Positions 1 through 8,040 of a DNA stretch of 32,665 bases are shown here, piece after piece. The notes beneath the pieces were generated by a model. It was not told the DNA's origin, made no database searches, and was given only the letters and a program-made list of their open reading frames with translations. Both the position numbers and the translations under genes were made by a program. Source of the DNA: Chitinophagaceae bacterium (GTDB taxonomy: Bacteria > Bacteroidota > Bacteroidia > Chitinophagales > Chitinophagaceae); contig JADZFY010000086.1 in NCBI GenBank assembly GCA_020854215.1, positions 1 through 32,665 on the forward strand, read 5' to 3'. How positions within the stretch are numbered: the stretch's first letter is position 1; each line of letters begins with the position of its first letter.

Positions 1-550
1 CAATGCCGCCTTCCTGAAAAGGATTTTCGGTATGACCGTAAAATGCAAGGGTGAGTAAACGACCGTTTGGCGCCACGTAAAACCCCATGCGCTGGTGCAT
101 CATATAGCCATAGTATCCATTCGGAACACTTACACCTGCCGGCGCCTCGTAAGGTGGAAAAAGAATCCGGGGAGCCGACCAGTTTCTGCCATCCGCAGAA
201 ATAAGCAGCAGGGTTTGTCCGGGTGCAATATGTTCATCTACCGGGTTACTCAGATACTGCAGATAGAATTTTCCATTCCAGTAAGCCAGATTGGGTGCGT
301 GATTATATGTCCAGCCTTGTTGCTGCTCTCCTATTGCGCCATATTTTCTGTTAGCCCGCATCACCTGAACACTCTCTGTTCCAACCGCCCAACGTAATCT
401 ACCCTCATGTACACCGGGATCAATGGTTTCGCCTCCCACGTAGCGAACTGGCTCAGAACTGCTGCCCGTTTGAGCAGGAAGGTTTACAGCAACACAAAGG
501 ATAAAAAAAATGGCTACACTACGCAACCGGCACCGGCTTCTTTCATTCAT
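1..550 (-). CDS. Secreted sialidase/glycoside-hydrolase-like protein, N-terminal part (runs off window)
   Basis: About 183 N-terminal residues are visible, read from an ATG at 550-548; the rest lies beyond base 1. Residues 1-27 form a signal peptide: an Arg-rich start, a hydrophobic core (VAIFFILCVAV) and a likely cleavage after LPAQ. The mature part has features I associate with secreted beta-propeller sialidase-like proteins of Bacteroidota: VGGETIDPGVHEG, WAVGTESVQVMRANR, YNHAPNLAYWNGKFYLQYL, an SADGRNWS Asp-box-like turn, and MMHQRMGFYVAPNGR. It probably acts in the periplasm or outside the cell on a glycan, but the substrate cannot be read from this. The divergent neighbour at 938 is also a secreted carbohydrate-related protein, which fits a small glycan-use locus. 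Family assignment is from remembered motifs; catalytic residues may lie in the missing part. Confidence 0.7.
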   Translation of the reverse strand, partial: MNERSRCRLRSVAIFFILCVAVNLPAQTGSSSEPVRYVGGETIDPGVHEGRLRWAVGTESVQVMRANRKYGAIGEQQQGWTYNHAPNLAYWNGKFYLQYLSNPVDEHIAPGQTLLLISADGRNWSAPRILFPPYEAPAGVSVPNGYYGYMMHQRMGFYVAPNGRLLTLAFYGHTENPFQEGGI

Positions 551-701
551 AAAAAACGTATTAAGCTTTTAAATTAAGAGGGCATCACAAAATGGTTCTG
601 TGTCAATCCATTTGCCTGCCTACTAAAGAGCAATACCCGGCAGCTTCATACTGCAACAAACCCCGCGAATAAACCCCTTCGCCAGAGTCGCTCTTACGCC
701 C

Positions 702-727
702 TTAGATTCCGTTTCAATAGAATCTAA
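702..727. repeat. Perfect 8-bp inverted repeat, 10-base spacer
   Basis: TTAGATTC at 702-709 and GAATCTAA at 720-727 are exact reverse complements. It could be a hairpin or an operator in the divergent promoter region. No regulator gene lies beside it. Confidence 0.4.
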
Positions 728-816
728 AATTACCAATAACAATTATCTAACCTATCTGCCTAATAAGAAATAGCACAAACAGGGAGGCAGGGATTCGTCC
801 ATTGGTGGGGTATAAA

Positions 817-833
817 TTTCCAACAATTGGAAA
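817..833. promoter_or_regulatory. Perfect 7-bp dyad, possible operator
   Basis: TTTCCAA (817-823), CAA, then TTGGAAA (827-833) makes an exact dyad 105 bases before the start of the DUF1080 gene. The compact symmetric form suits a dimeric DNA-binding protein; this is inference only. Confidence 0.3.
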
Positions 834-937
834 CATGTTAAAATTTTTCAAATAAAAATCAGGATATTGGGAACGCAATTTCGGCATACCAACTAAAATC
901 ATCTTCACCATTTCATTAAATACTACTACCCATAATC

Positions 938-1792
938 ATGAAAAGAACAACCCTTTATTCTATTGCAATCGTTTTATCCCTGCTGGTTGCAACACAGCAA
1001 AACCTGGCCCAGGGCAACGCTGCACTTTACGATTCAAAATCATTTTCATCTCAGGAAACCATTCACTTATTTAACGGAAAGAATCTCGATGGCTGGTATA
1101 CTTTTATCAAAGGCCGCGGACGAAACAATGATCCGCAAAAAGTATTTAAGGTGGATCACGGGGCTATTCATATTTCGGGTGAAGATTGGGGTTGCATTAC
1201 CACCAACAACGAGTTTAAAAATTACCGATTAGTGGTGGAGTATAAATGGGGTGAAAAAACCTTTGGCTCCCGGGCAAATAACGCCCGCGACAATGGTATC
1301 CTTTTTCATTCCAAAGGAGAAGATGGCGGCTATGACGGCACCTGGATGCATTCCATAGAATGTAATGTAATCGAAGGCGGAACCGGTGATTTTATTGTAG
1401 TGGGTAATCATAGTAATGATTACATGCTGATTAGCCCGGCGGCTCCCGAAAAACAAAACGGCTCCTATATCTACCAGCCCGGAGGCGATCCCGTTACCAT
1501 CAATAGCGGGAGAATTAATTGGTTTGGCCGGGATCCGGAATGGAAAGATGTAAAAGGGTTCAGAGGTAAAAACGACATAGAGAAACCCATCGGGCAATGG
1601 AACAAATTGGAATGTGTTGTAAGAGACAGTGAAATATTTATTTACCTGAACGGCACATTGGTCAACCATGCCATCTATACCAAACCGAGTGAAGGCCGCA
1701 TTCAGATTCAGGCAGAAGGTGCCGAAATTTTTTATCGAAGGATTGATTTAACGCCCCTTCCTGAAATACCGCCCTTTGTGCCGGAAGGATAA
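938..1792 (+). CDS. Secreted DUF1080 / 3-keto-disaccharide hydrolase domain protein
   Basis: 284 residues. Residues 1-25 are a signal peptide (MKRTTLYSIAIVLSLLVATQ, cleavage near LAQ). From about residue 41 the chain is one DUF1080 (PF06439) domain with a ConA-like beta-sandwich. It opens with IHLFNGKNLDGWYTF; then come GAIHISGEDWGCITT, NYRLVVEYKWG, NGILFHS, and the family's centre SIECNVIEGGTGDF, followed by a GQWNKLECVV strand and a C-terminal sheet. Some members cleave 3-keto glycosides, so a periplasmic or surface role in sugar breakdown is likely, but many members are untested. Length fits a single-domain member. It is divergent from the sialidase-like gene at 1-550. No SusC/SusD pair is visible, so this is not a complete polysaccharide utilisation locus here. 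Confidence 0.85.
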   Translation: MKRTTLYSIAIVLSLLVATQQNLAQGNAALYDSKSFSSQETIHLFNGKNLDGWYTFIKGRGRNNDPQKVFKVDHGAIHISGEDWGCITTNNEFKNYRLVVEYKWGEKTFGSRANNARDNGILFHSKGEDGGYDGTWMHSIECNVIEGGTGDFIVVGNHSNDYMLISPAAPEKQNGSYIYQPGGDPVTINSGRINWFGRDPEWKDVKGFRGKNDIEKPIGQWNKLECVVRDSEIFIYLNGTLVNHAIYTKPSEGRIQIQAEGAEIFYRRIDLTPLPEIPPFVPEG

Positions 1793-1930
1793 AAACACGC
1801 AATAATATGCATATGCGCTTCCTGATCCCGTATCAGGCAGGTAGACGCAAGCTGTACTCAAATCCTATTCCCGCAACAACCGGCAACCCGATTGGGAAAT
1901 AACGATCAGGTAATTGGCAAAACCCAGCCA

Positions 1931-3622
1931 TCAATTTTCCTTCCCTTTCGGGCCATTAAAATAGTTCTTTAGCGCATCACTCCTGTCCATCATTTCTTTT
2001 TGTTGCTTCTTCCATTCATCACTGTCGAAATAGTGTTTCAGATCGTCTGAATTCTTTTTTATCTCTTCTATTTGCTTTTTCCATTCGGGACTATCAAAAT
2101 ACTCCTTTTGAAGTTTGATAGCGTTTTTTCTGATTTCTTCAACTTGCTTTTTCAGCGCTTCATTGGATTTCTGCATGTTTTCCACTTGTTGTTTCCACTG
2201 TTCGCTTTGAAAATATCGTTGCACAGCGCCGGTACTCTTCTCTATTTCCTGCATTTGCTTTTTCCACTCGGGACTGTTAAAATACGCTCCGAGTTTCTGA
2301 CTAAAAACAGAATCAAATTGCTTAAAATTGAATACCGAATGTTCTTCTGGCAAAGGAACGGTGTCAGGTAAAGACGGAAGCGGGGGAAGTGGGGGAAGTG
2401 GCATCATGTGCGGAGCCGGTGGTTTTGGTGGTTTCGGTGCTTCCGGCAAATACCCCGGAGGTGTTGGTGGCAGCGGAGGAGTTATATCCCTGCCACCGGT
2501 GTCCATACTGCGTAACACTGGCACGGTGTCCATACCCACAACCGGCTTAACATAAGAAACATTCTTTTTTATTCCTTCCTTTTTCGCAACATGCGTTTTG
2601 CCATTGTCTTTCGGAGAAATCCACGCAAGGGAAACGATCGTTGACATCACAATGGTTACAGCGATCAGTTTCTGGCGGCGATTTGTGTGTTTACTTTTCA
2701 TTTCCATAATGTTTTTAATACGGTGTAATAAATAGGAACGCTTATCCGTTGCAGCCATGGCGAGACGATGGTGACATTGCGCCGACTCTTCAAGGGCGAG
2801 AAGCGCACGGGCGTATGAATACGGTTCGGTTACCTGCAACACCATTTCATCACAGGACTGCTCGCGTTGGTGGCGGATGTGCTTTGAAATCCATCCGGCA
2901 AAAGGATTGAAGAACAGCACTATGTCTGTAACGGACTGAATAATATTTAACAGGTAATCATTTCTCCGGATATGAGCCAACTCATGTAAGAGTAGCGCTT
3001 CAATCTGTTGTGGAGATAAATGCGTAAAAGCGGTCATTGGCAATAATATCAACGGCTTGAAAAAGCCAATCATTAAAGGAGTAACCGTATGGCGTGACAG
3101 ATACGGATATACCCTTTTCCGGAGACCCATAACATGCGAAAGTGTTTTAATCCGCGCTTGCCAAAACGGGTCGAAACTTATATGTTCCTTTCGCCTAAGC
3201 GTAATCGTATGCATATAACTTAAAGCCAGACGCAAACCACACCAAACGAGACCGGCAAAATAAAACGCTACGATCCAGGGTAAGCTATTTTGCAAAAATG
3301 AATACGACGGTCCATTGAAAACAGTAAAAACTGAGCCGTCAAAAATATCTTGTTCTGGCAGGCGCCCCTGATTGGACTGCACATAATCAAGGGCATAGGC
3401 ATGGGCGGGTAAGCGTTGCAAAAAAGAGATCACAAACCACGCAAGCATACTCAAATGAGCGATATAGGAAATTGCATATTTAAACCGGGAAGTAGCATGC
3501 GGCATACACTTTAATACCACACGAAGGCAAATGAAAATGATAATTCCCTGACCCAGGCTGTATACGATAGCCTGCCCCAAAGCCTGTACGACAGGCGAAG
3601 AAAGAAAATTAAGATAATGCAT
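1931..3622 (-). CDS. BlaR1-type M56 membrane metalloprotease with repeat tail
   Basis: 563 residues from the ATG at 3622; a TTG three codons earlier (3631) is possible but less likely. Hydrophobic segments lie near residues 18-37, 49-69, 110-134 and 317-335. HELAH at 213-217 is the M56 zinc motif, followed by the family's QREQSCDEMVL at about 252-262. In BlaR1 systems this protease responds to a signal and inactivates the partner repressor, here the BlaI-like protein encoded 54 bases upstream. After the last membrane helix there is a Pro-rich stretch (about 382-425) and then Lys/Glu-rich helical repeats from 447 to the end, each starting YF-x-S-x-EW with 23-residue spacing. There is no penicillin-binding domain with SxxK and KTG motifs, so beta-lactam sensing is not supported; the signal is unknown. 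Confidence 0.88.
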   Translation of the reverse strand: MHYLNFLSSPVVQALGQAIVYSLGQGIIIFICLRVVLKCMPHATSRFKYAISYIAHLSMLAWFVISFLQRLPAHAYALDYVQSNQGRLPEQDIFDGSVFTVFNGPSYSFLQNSLPWIVAFYFAGLVWCGLRLALSYMHTITLRRKEHISFDPFWQARIKTLSHVMGLRKRVYPYLSRHTVTPLMIGFFKPLILLPMTAFTHLSPQQIEALLLHELAHIRRNDYLLNIIQSVTDIVLFFNPFAGWISKHIRHQREQSCDEMVLQVTEPYSYARALLALEESAQCHHRLAMAATDKRSYLLHRIKNIMEMKSKHTNRRQKLIAVTIVMSTIVSLAWISPKDNGKTHVAKKEGIKKNVSYVKPVVGMDTVPVLRSMDTGGRDITPPLPPTPPGYLPEAPKPPKPPAPHMMPLPPLPPLPSLPDTVPLPEEHSVFNFKQFDSVFSQKLGAYFNSPEWKKQMQEIEKSTGAVQRYFQSEQWKQQVENMQKSNEALKKQVEEIRKNAIKLQKEYFDSPEWKKQIEEIKKNSDDLKHYFDSDEWKKQQKEMMDRSDALKNYFNGPKGKEN

Positions 3623-3676
3623 GGTTGTCAATTTTTAAACGCGTTGACCCATCAACCATATATCCCTCCGAATGGT

Positions 3677-4093
3677 CTATTTTTTTGGATTAGCCTTCCC
3701 TTTTACATCATCCTGCCTTACAATGTTATCGAGATATTTTTTTATTTCAATTAACTCGTCCCTAGAAGCACGATGATTGCCAAGGGCATGCATGATGAGT
3801 TGAGCGGGAGAGCCTTTAAACATGCCATCAATGATTTTGCCCACGAGTTGCTTCTGAAAAAACACCTGTTTCACGGCACAGGCATACACATGGGTACGAT
3901 TGGTTGTATTTCTGGTCAGCAATCCCTTTTCAAGCATAATTTGCATCAGCTTCAGCGTAGTGGTATAGCCCGATGCTTTGTTCTTTAACAGCAACTCATG
4001 TACTTCACGCACGGTAGAAGGGCCGCGTTCCCATAGCACCCTGAGTATCTCCATCTCACTCTCTGTGGCTTTATTGGTCTTCAAACTTTTCAT
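3677..4093 (-). CDS. BlaI/MecI/CopY-family transcriptional repressor
   Basis: 138 residues from the ATG at 4093. A longer frame reaches 4156, but its first 21 codons run through two operator-like dyads (4109-4149) and match nothing in the family, so the 4093 start is preferred. Residues 8-75 form the winged helix: ESEMEILRVLWERGPSTVREVHELL, the recognition-helix area SGYTTTLKLMQIMLEKGLL, and the wing with RNTTNRTHVY. The C-terminal third is helical, as in the dimerisation part. The gene precedes the M56 protease gene with a 54-base gap, the standard repressor/protease pair. The protein probably represses both genes by binding the adjacent operators until the protease inactivates it. Target genes outside this pair are unknown. 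Confidence 0.9.
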   Translation of the reverse strand: MKSLKTNKATESEMEILRVLWERGPSTVREVHELLLKNKASGYTTTLKLMQIMLEKGLLTRNTTNRTHVYACAVKQVFFQKQLVGKIIDGMFKGSPAQLIMHALGNHRASRDELIEIKKYLDNIVRQDDVKGKANPKK

Positions 4094-4108
4094 GTCGAAA
4101 AACTTAAT

Positions 4109-4149
4109 TACGAATACTTTCGTAGCACTAAAATACGAACTTTTTCGTA
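4109..4149. promoter_or_regulatory. Twin BlaI-type operators
   Basis: Two dyads of the form TACGAA-n4-TTCGTA lie at 4109-4124 and 4134-4149, 25 bp apart, so on almost the same face of the helix. Both are perfect in the 6-base arms. They sit 16 bases upstream of the repressor start, as expected for autoregulation. Confidence 0.8.
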
Positions 4150-4345
4150 GGAACAAAATATTTTCTTCGCGAGTAATCGCTTTTAACGATTCATTATCAT
4201 ATCCTTCAACCCAGGCCAGGTATCGAACAGCCGGAACCCGGATACTTCCCGGGTGCTATCAACGGTATAATGGATATATTTGTGCACACAATCAGGAACG
4301 AAAAAATAAACTTCAGATTCCGGGCGATTGCTGCAAACAAGAAAT

Positions 4346-4672
4346 ATGAATGTAGAACAGATCCGCGAATATTGTTTGTCAAAGGAGGCGGTGGAAGAGT
4401 CGCTTCCCTTTGGCCCGGATGTAGTGGTTTTTAAAGTGGACGGCAAAATATTCTTACTCCTGCCATTGGATACTGAATCGCCGCAGTTCAATGTAAAATG
4501 TGATCCGGATAAAGTGGAGGAACTCAGGGCGCAGTACGCTAACGTATTACCTGGTTATCACATGAACAAAAAACACTGGAACACCGTAATTGCCGACGGC
4601 ACTGTACCCGTCGCGCTGTTAAAAACATGGATAGATGACTCATACGCACTGGTTAGAAAAAAGAAAAAATAA
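4346..4672 (+). CDS. MmcQ/YjbR-family protein
   Basis: 108 residues from the ATG at 4346, chosen because the family begins MNVEQIREYCLSK; an in-frame start six codons earlier adds nothing conserved. It shows the YjbR (PF04237) pattern: CLSKEAVEESLPFGPDVVVFKVDGKIFLLLP, then FNVKCDPDKVEELRAQY, VLPGYHMNKKHWNTV and a C-terminal WIDDSYALV. It is a small cytoplasmic protein with a CyaY-like or DNA-binding-like fold; no biochemical role is established. The single gene is convergent with the efflux operon, whose terminator lies just beyond it. It is divergent from the BlaI gene, with a 250-base gap. Confidence 0.88.
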   Translation: MNVEQIREYCLSKEAVEESLPFGPDVVVFKVDGKIFLLLPLDTESPQFNVKCDPDKVEELRAQYANVLPGYHMNKKHWNTVIADGTVPVALLKTWIDDSYALVRKKKK

Positions 4673-4737
4673 AGGGCTGCCTTTTCCGGATTTTTAAAAA
4701 CACCAAAACATCTCCCGCGTATCACAAACACAATTAT

Positions 4738-4773
4738 AAAAAAGAAAGGGCTACCCATATCCGGGCAACCCTT
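4738..4773 (-). terminator. Intrinsic terminator of the efflux operon
   Basis: On the minus strand an 11-bp stem (4763-4773 with 4746-4756, including two G-T pairs) closes a 6-base loop and is followed by six T at 4743-4738. It lies 63 bases past the RND pump stop codon. Confidence 0.85.
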
Positions 4774-4835
4774 ACCTGCAAAAACAGCTTTTCTTGTCTG
4801 GCGACGGTTTAACGCCCCAAATCCTTCGCCGTTAT

Positions 4836-7800
4836 TTAGTTCAGCGATTCGGGAGCATTCACCTTATGCAAAACCGGGACATAGTGTTCTTCCATCATCT
4901 CTTCAATATTCTGCTTTTTCTTCCTGCGGTTGAAGCGACTTACCCATTTATCAAATACGGAATACATCACAGGCACCACCACCAGCGTAAGGAACAAAGA
5001 ACTGATCAACCCTCCAATGATCACCCATGCCAGCCCGTTCTTCCACTCTGCCCCTGCTCCTTTTGCAAGCGCAATGGGCAGCATACCTATTACCATCGCA
5101 ATGGTAGTCATTAAAATCGGACGCAGGCGGGCATGGTTGGCGTCAATCAAAGCCTGATAGGTACTGGCACCCTCCGCTTTACGCTGGTTGGTAAAGTCTA
5201 CCAGAATGATCGCGTTCTTGGCCACCAACCCAATGAGCATAATCAACCCCAGTATGGTGAAAAGATTGAGAGAATTATTGGTTAACGCCAATGCGAGAAA
5301 TGCACCGATAATGGCCAGCGGAATAGAGAACAATACCACAAACGGATAAACGAAGTTATTATATAGTGCAACCATGATCAGGTACACCAGCACGATAGCC
5401 ACTACCAGTGCAACACCCATTGATCCAAAACCTTCGCTCTGGCTCTCTTTATCTCCGCTCCATACATAACCCACTCCCACAGGGCGGGGCAACTGATCAA
5501 ATTTTGCCTGCCATTCTGCTGCTACGGTGCCTGAAGGACGCCCTACTACCTGCGACTGGATGGTAACAGAAGTGCTTTTATCCCGACGCTCTAACTGGCT
5601 GGGACCGCTTGCTTCCTGTACCGTTGCAAATTGTGATAACCGAATTTGTTCACCACGACTATTGATAAACAGAAGTTGGCTTACATCATCAATACTGCGA
5701 CGATTAAACTTGTCGTAGCGGATATTGATATCATACTCATACTCACCCTGGCGATATTTACCATCCGTATTTCCGTTAAATGCGGTTTGCATGGTGGTAC
5801 CTACATTGGCAAGTGTTAAACCAAGTGCAGCCATCTTATCACGATCAACCTGCACTTTAATCTCCGGATTACCTGCCTCCACGGATAAACGCATTTCCGT
5901 AGCACCCGGAACCGTTTTCAGTTCGTTCATTGCCGCATTCGCAAACTTAAGCACACTGTCTAACTCCGAACCGGTAACTACCAGTGCCAATGGAGCATTC
6001 TCCGCGGTTCCCAATATACTTACCTGTACCGTTTTCACTTTCGCACCTACAAGAATTTGCTGCAACTCCCGTTTTACTTTTACGGCGTAAATACCGGACT
6101 CATCTTTTCTTTCGGTTTTGGGTACCAACTGCACATTAATCTCCGCCTTATAGGCAGAAGACTGGGTGGCAACTACTCCATCGCTGCTCTGACCCACCGT
6201 AGTGATTAACTTCTTCACTTCCGGTTCAGTTTGGAGATATGCTTCAGCCTTCCTCGTGATCGCATTGGTTTGTTCAATAGAGGCATCTTTCGGCATTTCA
6301 ATCTGCACTAAAAACTCCCCCCGGTCACTCTTTGCAAAAAACTCTGCACCAATAAATCCTGCACCAACCAACGCAAAAGACCCAAACAACAATCCGACCA
6401 TTACCGCCAGTGTGGCTTTTTTGTGTGCAAGACACCATTTTAAAATACGGGTAACCCAATCGGTAAAATTGGATAATCCTTTTTCGAATGCCACGATTAT
6501 TTTACCGAAGAAGGTCTTTCCGGTTATTTTTTCCAACTTGCCAAACCTCGATGACAACCAGGGTACGATTGTAAATGAACTCAATAACGACAGTAAGGTA
6601 GCGATAGATACGGTTACACAAAACTGTTTAAGAATATCTGCAGCCAGTCCGGTACTCAACGCTATCGGGATAAACACCACTACAATAACCAACGTAATGG
6701 AAACCACCGTAAACCCAATCTCTTTGGTCGCGTCAAAAGCTGCACGCACCCTGTTCTTTCCCATTTCCATATGCCGGTATATATTCTCCAGCACCACAAT
6801 AGCGTCATCCACCAAAATACCTACTACCAGCGACAATGCCAGCAGTGACATCAGGTTGAGGGAATACCCTAAAAAACTCATGCCAATAAATGTGGCAATC
6901 AGCGATGCCGGGATAGCCACCATCACAATAACGGCGTTGCGCACACTGTGCAGAAAGAACAACATCACAAAAGCCACCAGCACAATAGCAAGAATAAGAT
7001 CATGCATCACTGCATCGGCAGACTGAAGGGTATAAACCGAACTATCATTGGCAATATCCATCTTCAGTCCGGCACCCGAGTAGTCGTTTTGAAGTTTTTG
7101 AATGGCTGCTGAAATATTTTTACTAACCGACACGGCATTAGCGTCCGATTGTTTAATAATTTGCAGCGCAATGGCACTTTGTCCGTTTACCCTGGCCAGC
7201 TTTTCTACATCCTTTTGTGTGTCCTGCACATCAGCCACATCGCGCAGCCGAACCTGCACGCCATCTTTACTCAGTAAAACCAGATTACGCAACTCCTCTA
7301 CCGAAGCGTATTTTCCTGCCAGGCGGATCAGGATATCCTGCTCCCTAGTTTGCACACTTCCGGTTGGAAAGTCGAGGTTGGACGTGAGGATAGTTTGCTG
7401 CACCTGTGCCAATGATAATCCAAAACCCTGCAATTTATCGGCGTCAATACTCACCTGAATCTCCCGCTCCTGACCGCCTATCAGGTTTACCTGGGCCACG
7501 CCCTGCACACGGGATAATACTGTAGCCACCCGCTTGTCCATCAGGTCGTAAAAATCTGCTTCATTGATCTTGCCTGTAGCAGCGAGCGTCATGATAGGCA
7601 GATCGTCAATGGAGAACTTGTTGAGCGACGGCGGTTCCGCATCATCCGGCAGATCGCTTAAAATGGCATTTACCTTTCGCTGCGCATCATTAAGCGCCAG
7701 ATCCACATCGGTACCACTGTTAAGCGTAACCGTTATCAACGAAAGACTCTCAAATGATTTGGCTTCCAGTTTCTTGATATTCTCAAGAGAAGCCACCGCG

Positions 7801-8006
7801 TCTTCAATCTTCTTCGACACGGTATTCTCCACCTCAGACGGTGACGCACCCGGATAAATGGTGGTGATGGTTACCACCGGAGGCGAAAACTTAGGCAGCA
7901 ACTCATAGTTGAGCGAGTGATAACTCAATAAACCACCCAGTATCAACACAGTGAACAGTACGATCACCAGGGTTGGTCGCTTGATTGATATTTCTGCAAT
8001 TTTCAT
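4836..8006 (-). CDS. RND (HAE1/AcrB-type) multidrug efflux pump, inner-membrane transporter
   Basis: 1056 residues from the ATG at 8006. A frame open to 8048 would add 14 residues and overlap the adaptor gene, whereas RND pumps start like MKIAEISIKRPTLVIV. It has the usual two-fold plan: first helix, periplasmic porter loop, helix block, second large loop, helix block. The proton-relay residues are present: GILVDDAIVVLENI in helix 4 (Asp400, Asp401) and LVAKNAIILVDF in helix 10 (Lys930). PGASPSEVE and the NxGxxxVSK-type porter segments also fit. As the pump of a tripartite complex it would export hydrophobic compounds, driven by protons. It is the last gene of the operon, 34 bases after the adaptor, and a terminator follows. 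Substrates cannot be predicted. Confidence 0.95.
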   Translation of the reverse strand: MKIAEISIKRPTLVIVLFTVLILGGLLSYHSLNYELLPKFSPPVVTITTIYPGASPSEVENTVSKKIEDAVASLENIKKLEAKSFESLSLITVTLNSGTDVDLALNDAQRKVNAILSDLPDDAEPPSLNKFSIDDLPIMTLAATGKINEADFYDLMDKRVATVLSRVQGVAQVNLIGGQEREIQVSIDADKLQGFGLSLAQVQQTILTSNLDFPTGSVQTREQDILIRLAGKYASVEELRNLVLLSKDGVQVRLRDVADVQDTQKDVEKLARVNGQSAIALQIIKQSDANAVSVSKNISAAIQKLQNDYSGAGLKMDIANDSSVYTLQSADAVMHDLILAIVLVAFVMLFFLHSVRNAVIVMVAIPASLIATFIGMSFLGYSLNLMSLLALSLVVGILVDDAIVVLENIYRHMEMGKNRVRAAFDATKEIGFTVVSITLVIVVVFIPIALSTGLAADILKQFCVTVSIATLLSLLSSFTIVPWLSSRFGKLEKITGKTFFGKIIVAFEKGLSNFTDWVTRILKWCLAHKKATLAVMVGLLFGSFALVGAGFIGAEFFAKSDRGEFLVQIEMPKDASIEQTNAITRKAEAYLQTEPEVKKLITTVGQSSDGVVATQSSAYKAEINVQLVPKTERKDESGIYAVKVKRELQQILVGAKVKTVQVSILGTAENAPLALVVTGSELDSVLKFANAAMNELKTVPGATEMRLSVEAGNPEIKVQVDRDKMAALGLTLANVGTTMQTAFNGNTDGKYRQGEYEYDINIRYDKFNRRSIDDVSQLLFINSRGEQIRLSQFATVQEASGPSQLERRDKSTSVTIQSQVVGRPSGTVAAEWQAKFDQLPRPVGVGYVWSGDKESQSEGFGSMGVALVVAIVLVYLIMVALYNNFVYPFVVLFSIPLAIIGAFLALALTNNSLNLFTILGLIMLIGLVAKNAIILVDFTNQRKAEGASTYQALIDANHARLRPILMTTIAMVIGMLPIALAKGAGAEWKNGLAWVIIGGLISSLFLTLVVVPVMYSVFDKWVSRFNRRKKKQNIEEMMEEHYVPVLHKVNAPESLN

Positions 8007-8040
8007 GGAATTATTTTTTATACTTCTAAATATTTCACCA

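Larger units (their letters stand above)
551..937. other. Divergent intergenic region with two inverted repeats
   Basis: This 387-base gap separates two genes transcribed outward, so it should carry both promoters. I find no convincing coding frame. It holds two perfect inverted repeats, annotated separately at 702-727 and 817-833. I could not identify a full -33/-7 promoter on either strand with confidence. Confidence 0.6.

Noticed and set aside
95..397. 100-codon open frame on the plus strand
   Set aside because: It is antisense to the sialidase-like gene, which has a signal peptide and family motifs; this frame has none.
1821..1837. CCTGAT / ATCAGG hairpin as a terminator for the DUF1080 gene
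   Set aside because: The stem is only 6 bp and no T run follows on either strand.
2328..2555. Gly-rich frame on the plus strand
   Set aside because: It is the mirror of the Pro-rich linker of the M56 protease (Pro codons read as Gly).
1931..4093. Calling the BlaI/BlaR pair a beta-lactam resistance system
   Set aside because: There is no beta-lactamase gene beside it and the sensor lacks a penicillin-binding domain.
4183..4491. Minus-strand frame whose last 45 residues look fairly protein-like
   Set aside because: Half of it is antisense to the YjbR gene, it has no recognisable start or family, and it ends in the gap before BlaI; decay of an older gene is possible but unsupported.
6202..7026. 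274-codon open frame opposite the RND pump
   Set aside because: Ser/Thr/Ile-rich translation with no motif, lying entirely antisense to a well-supported gene.
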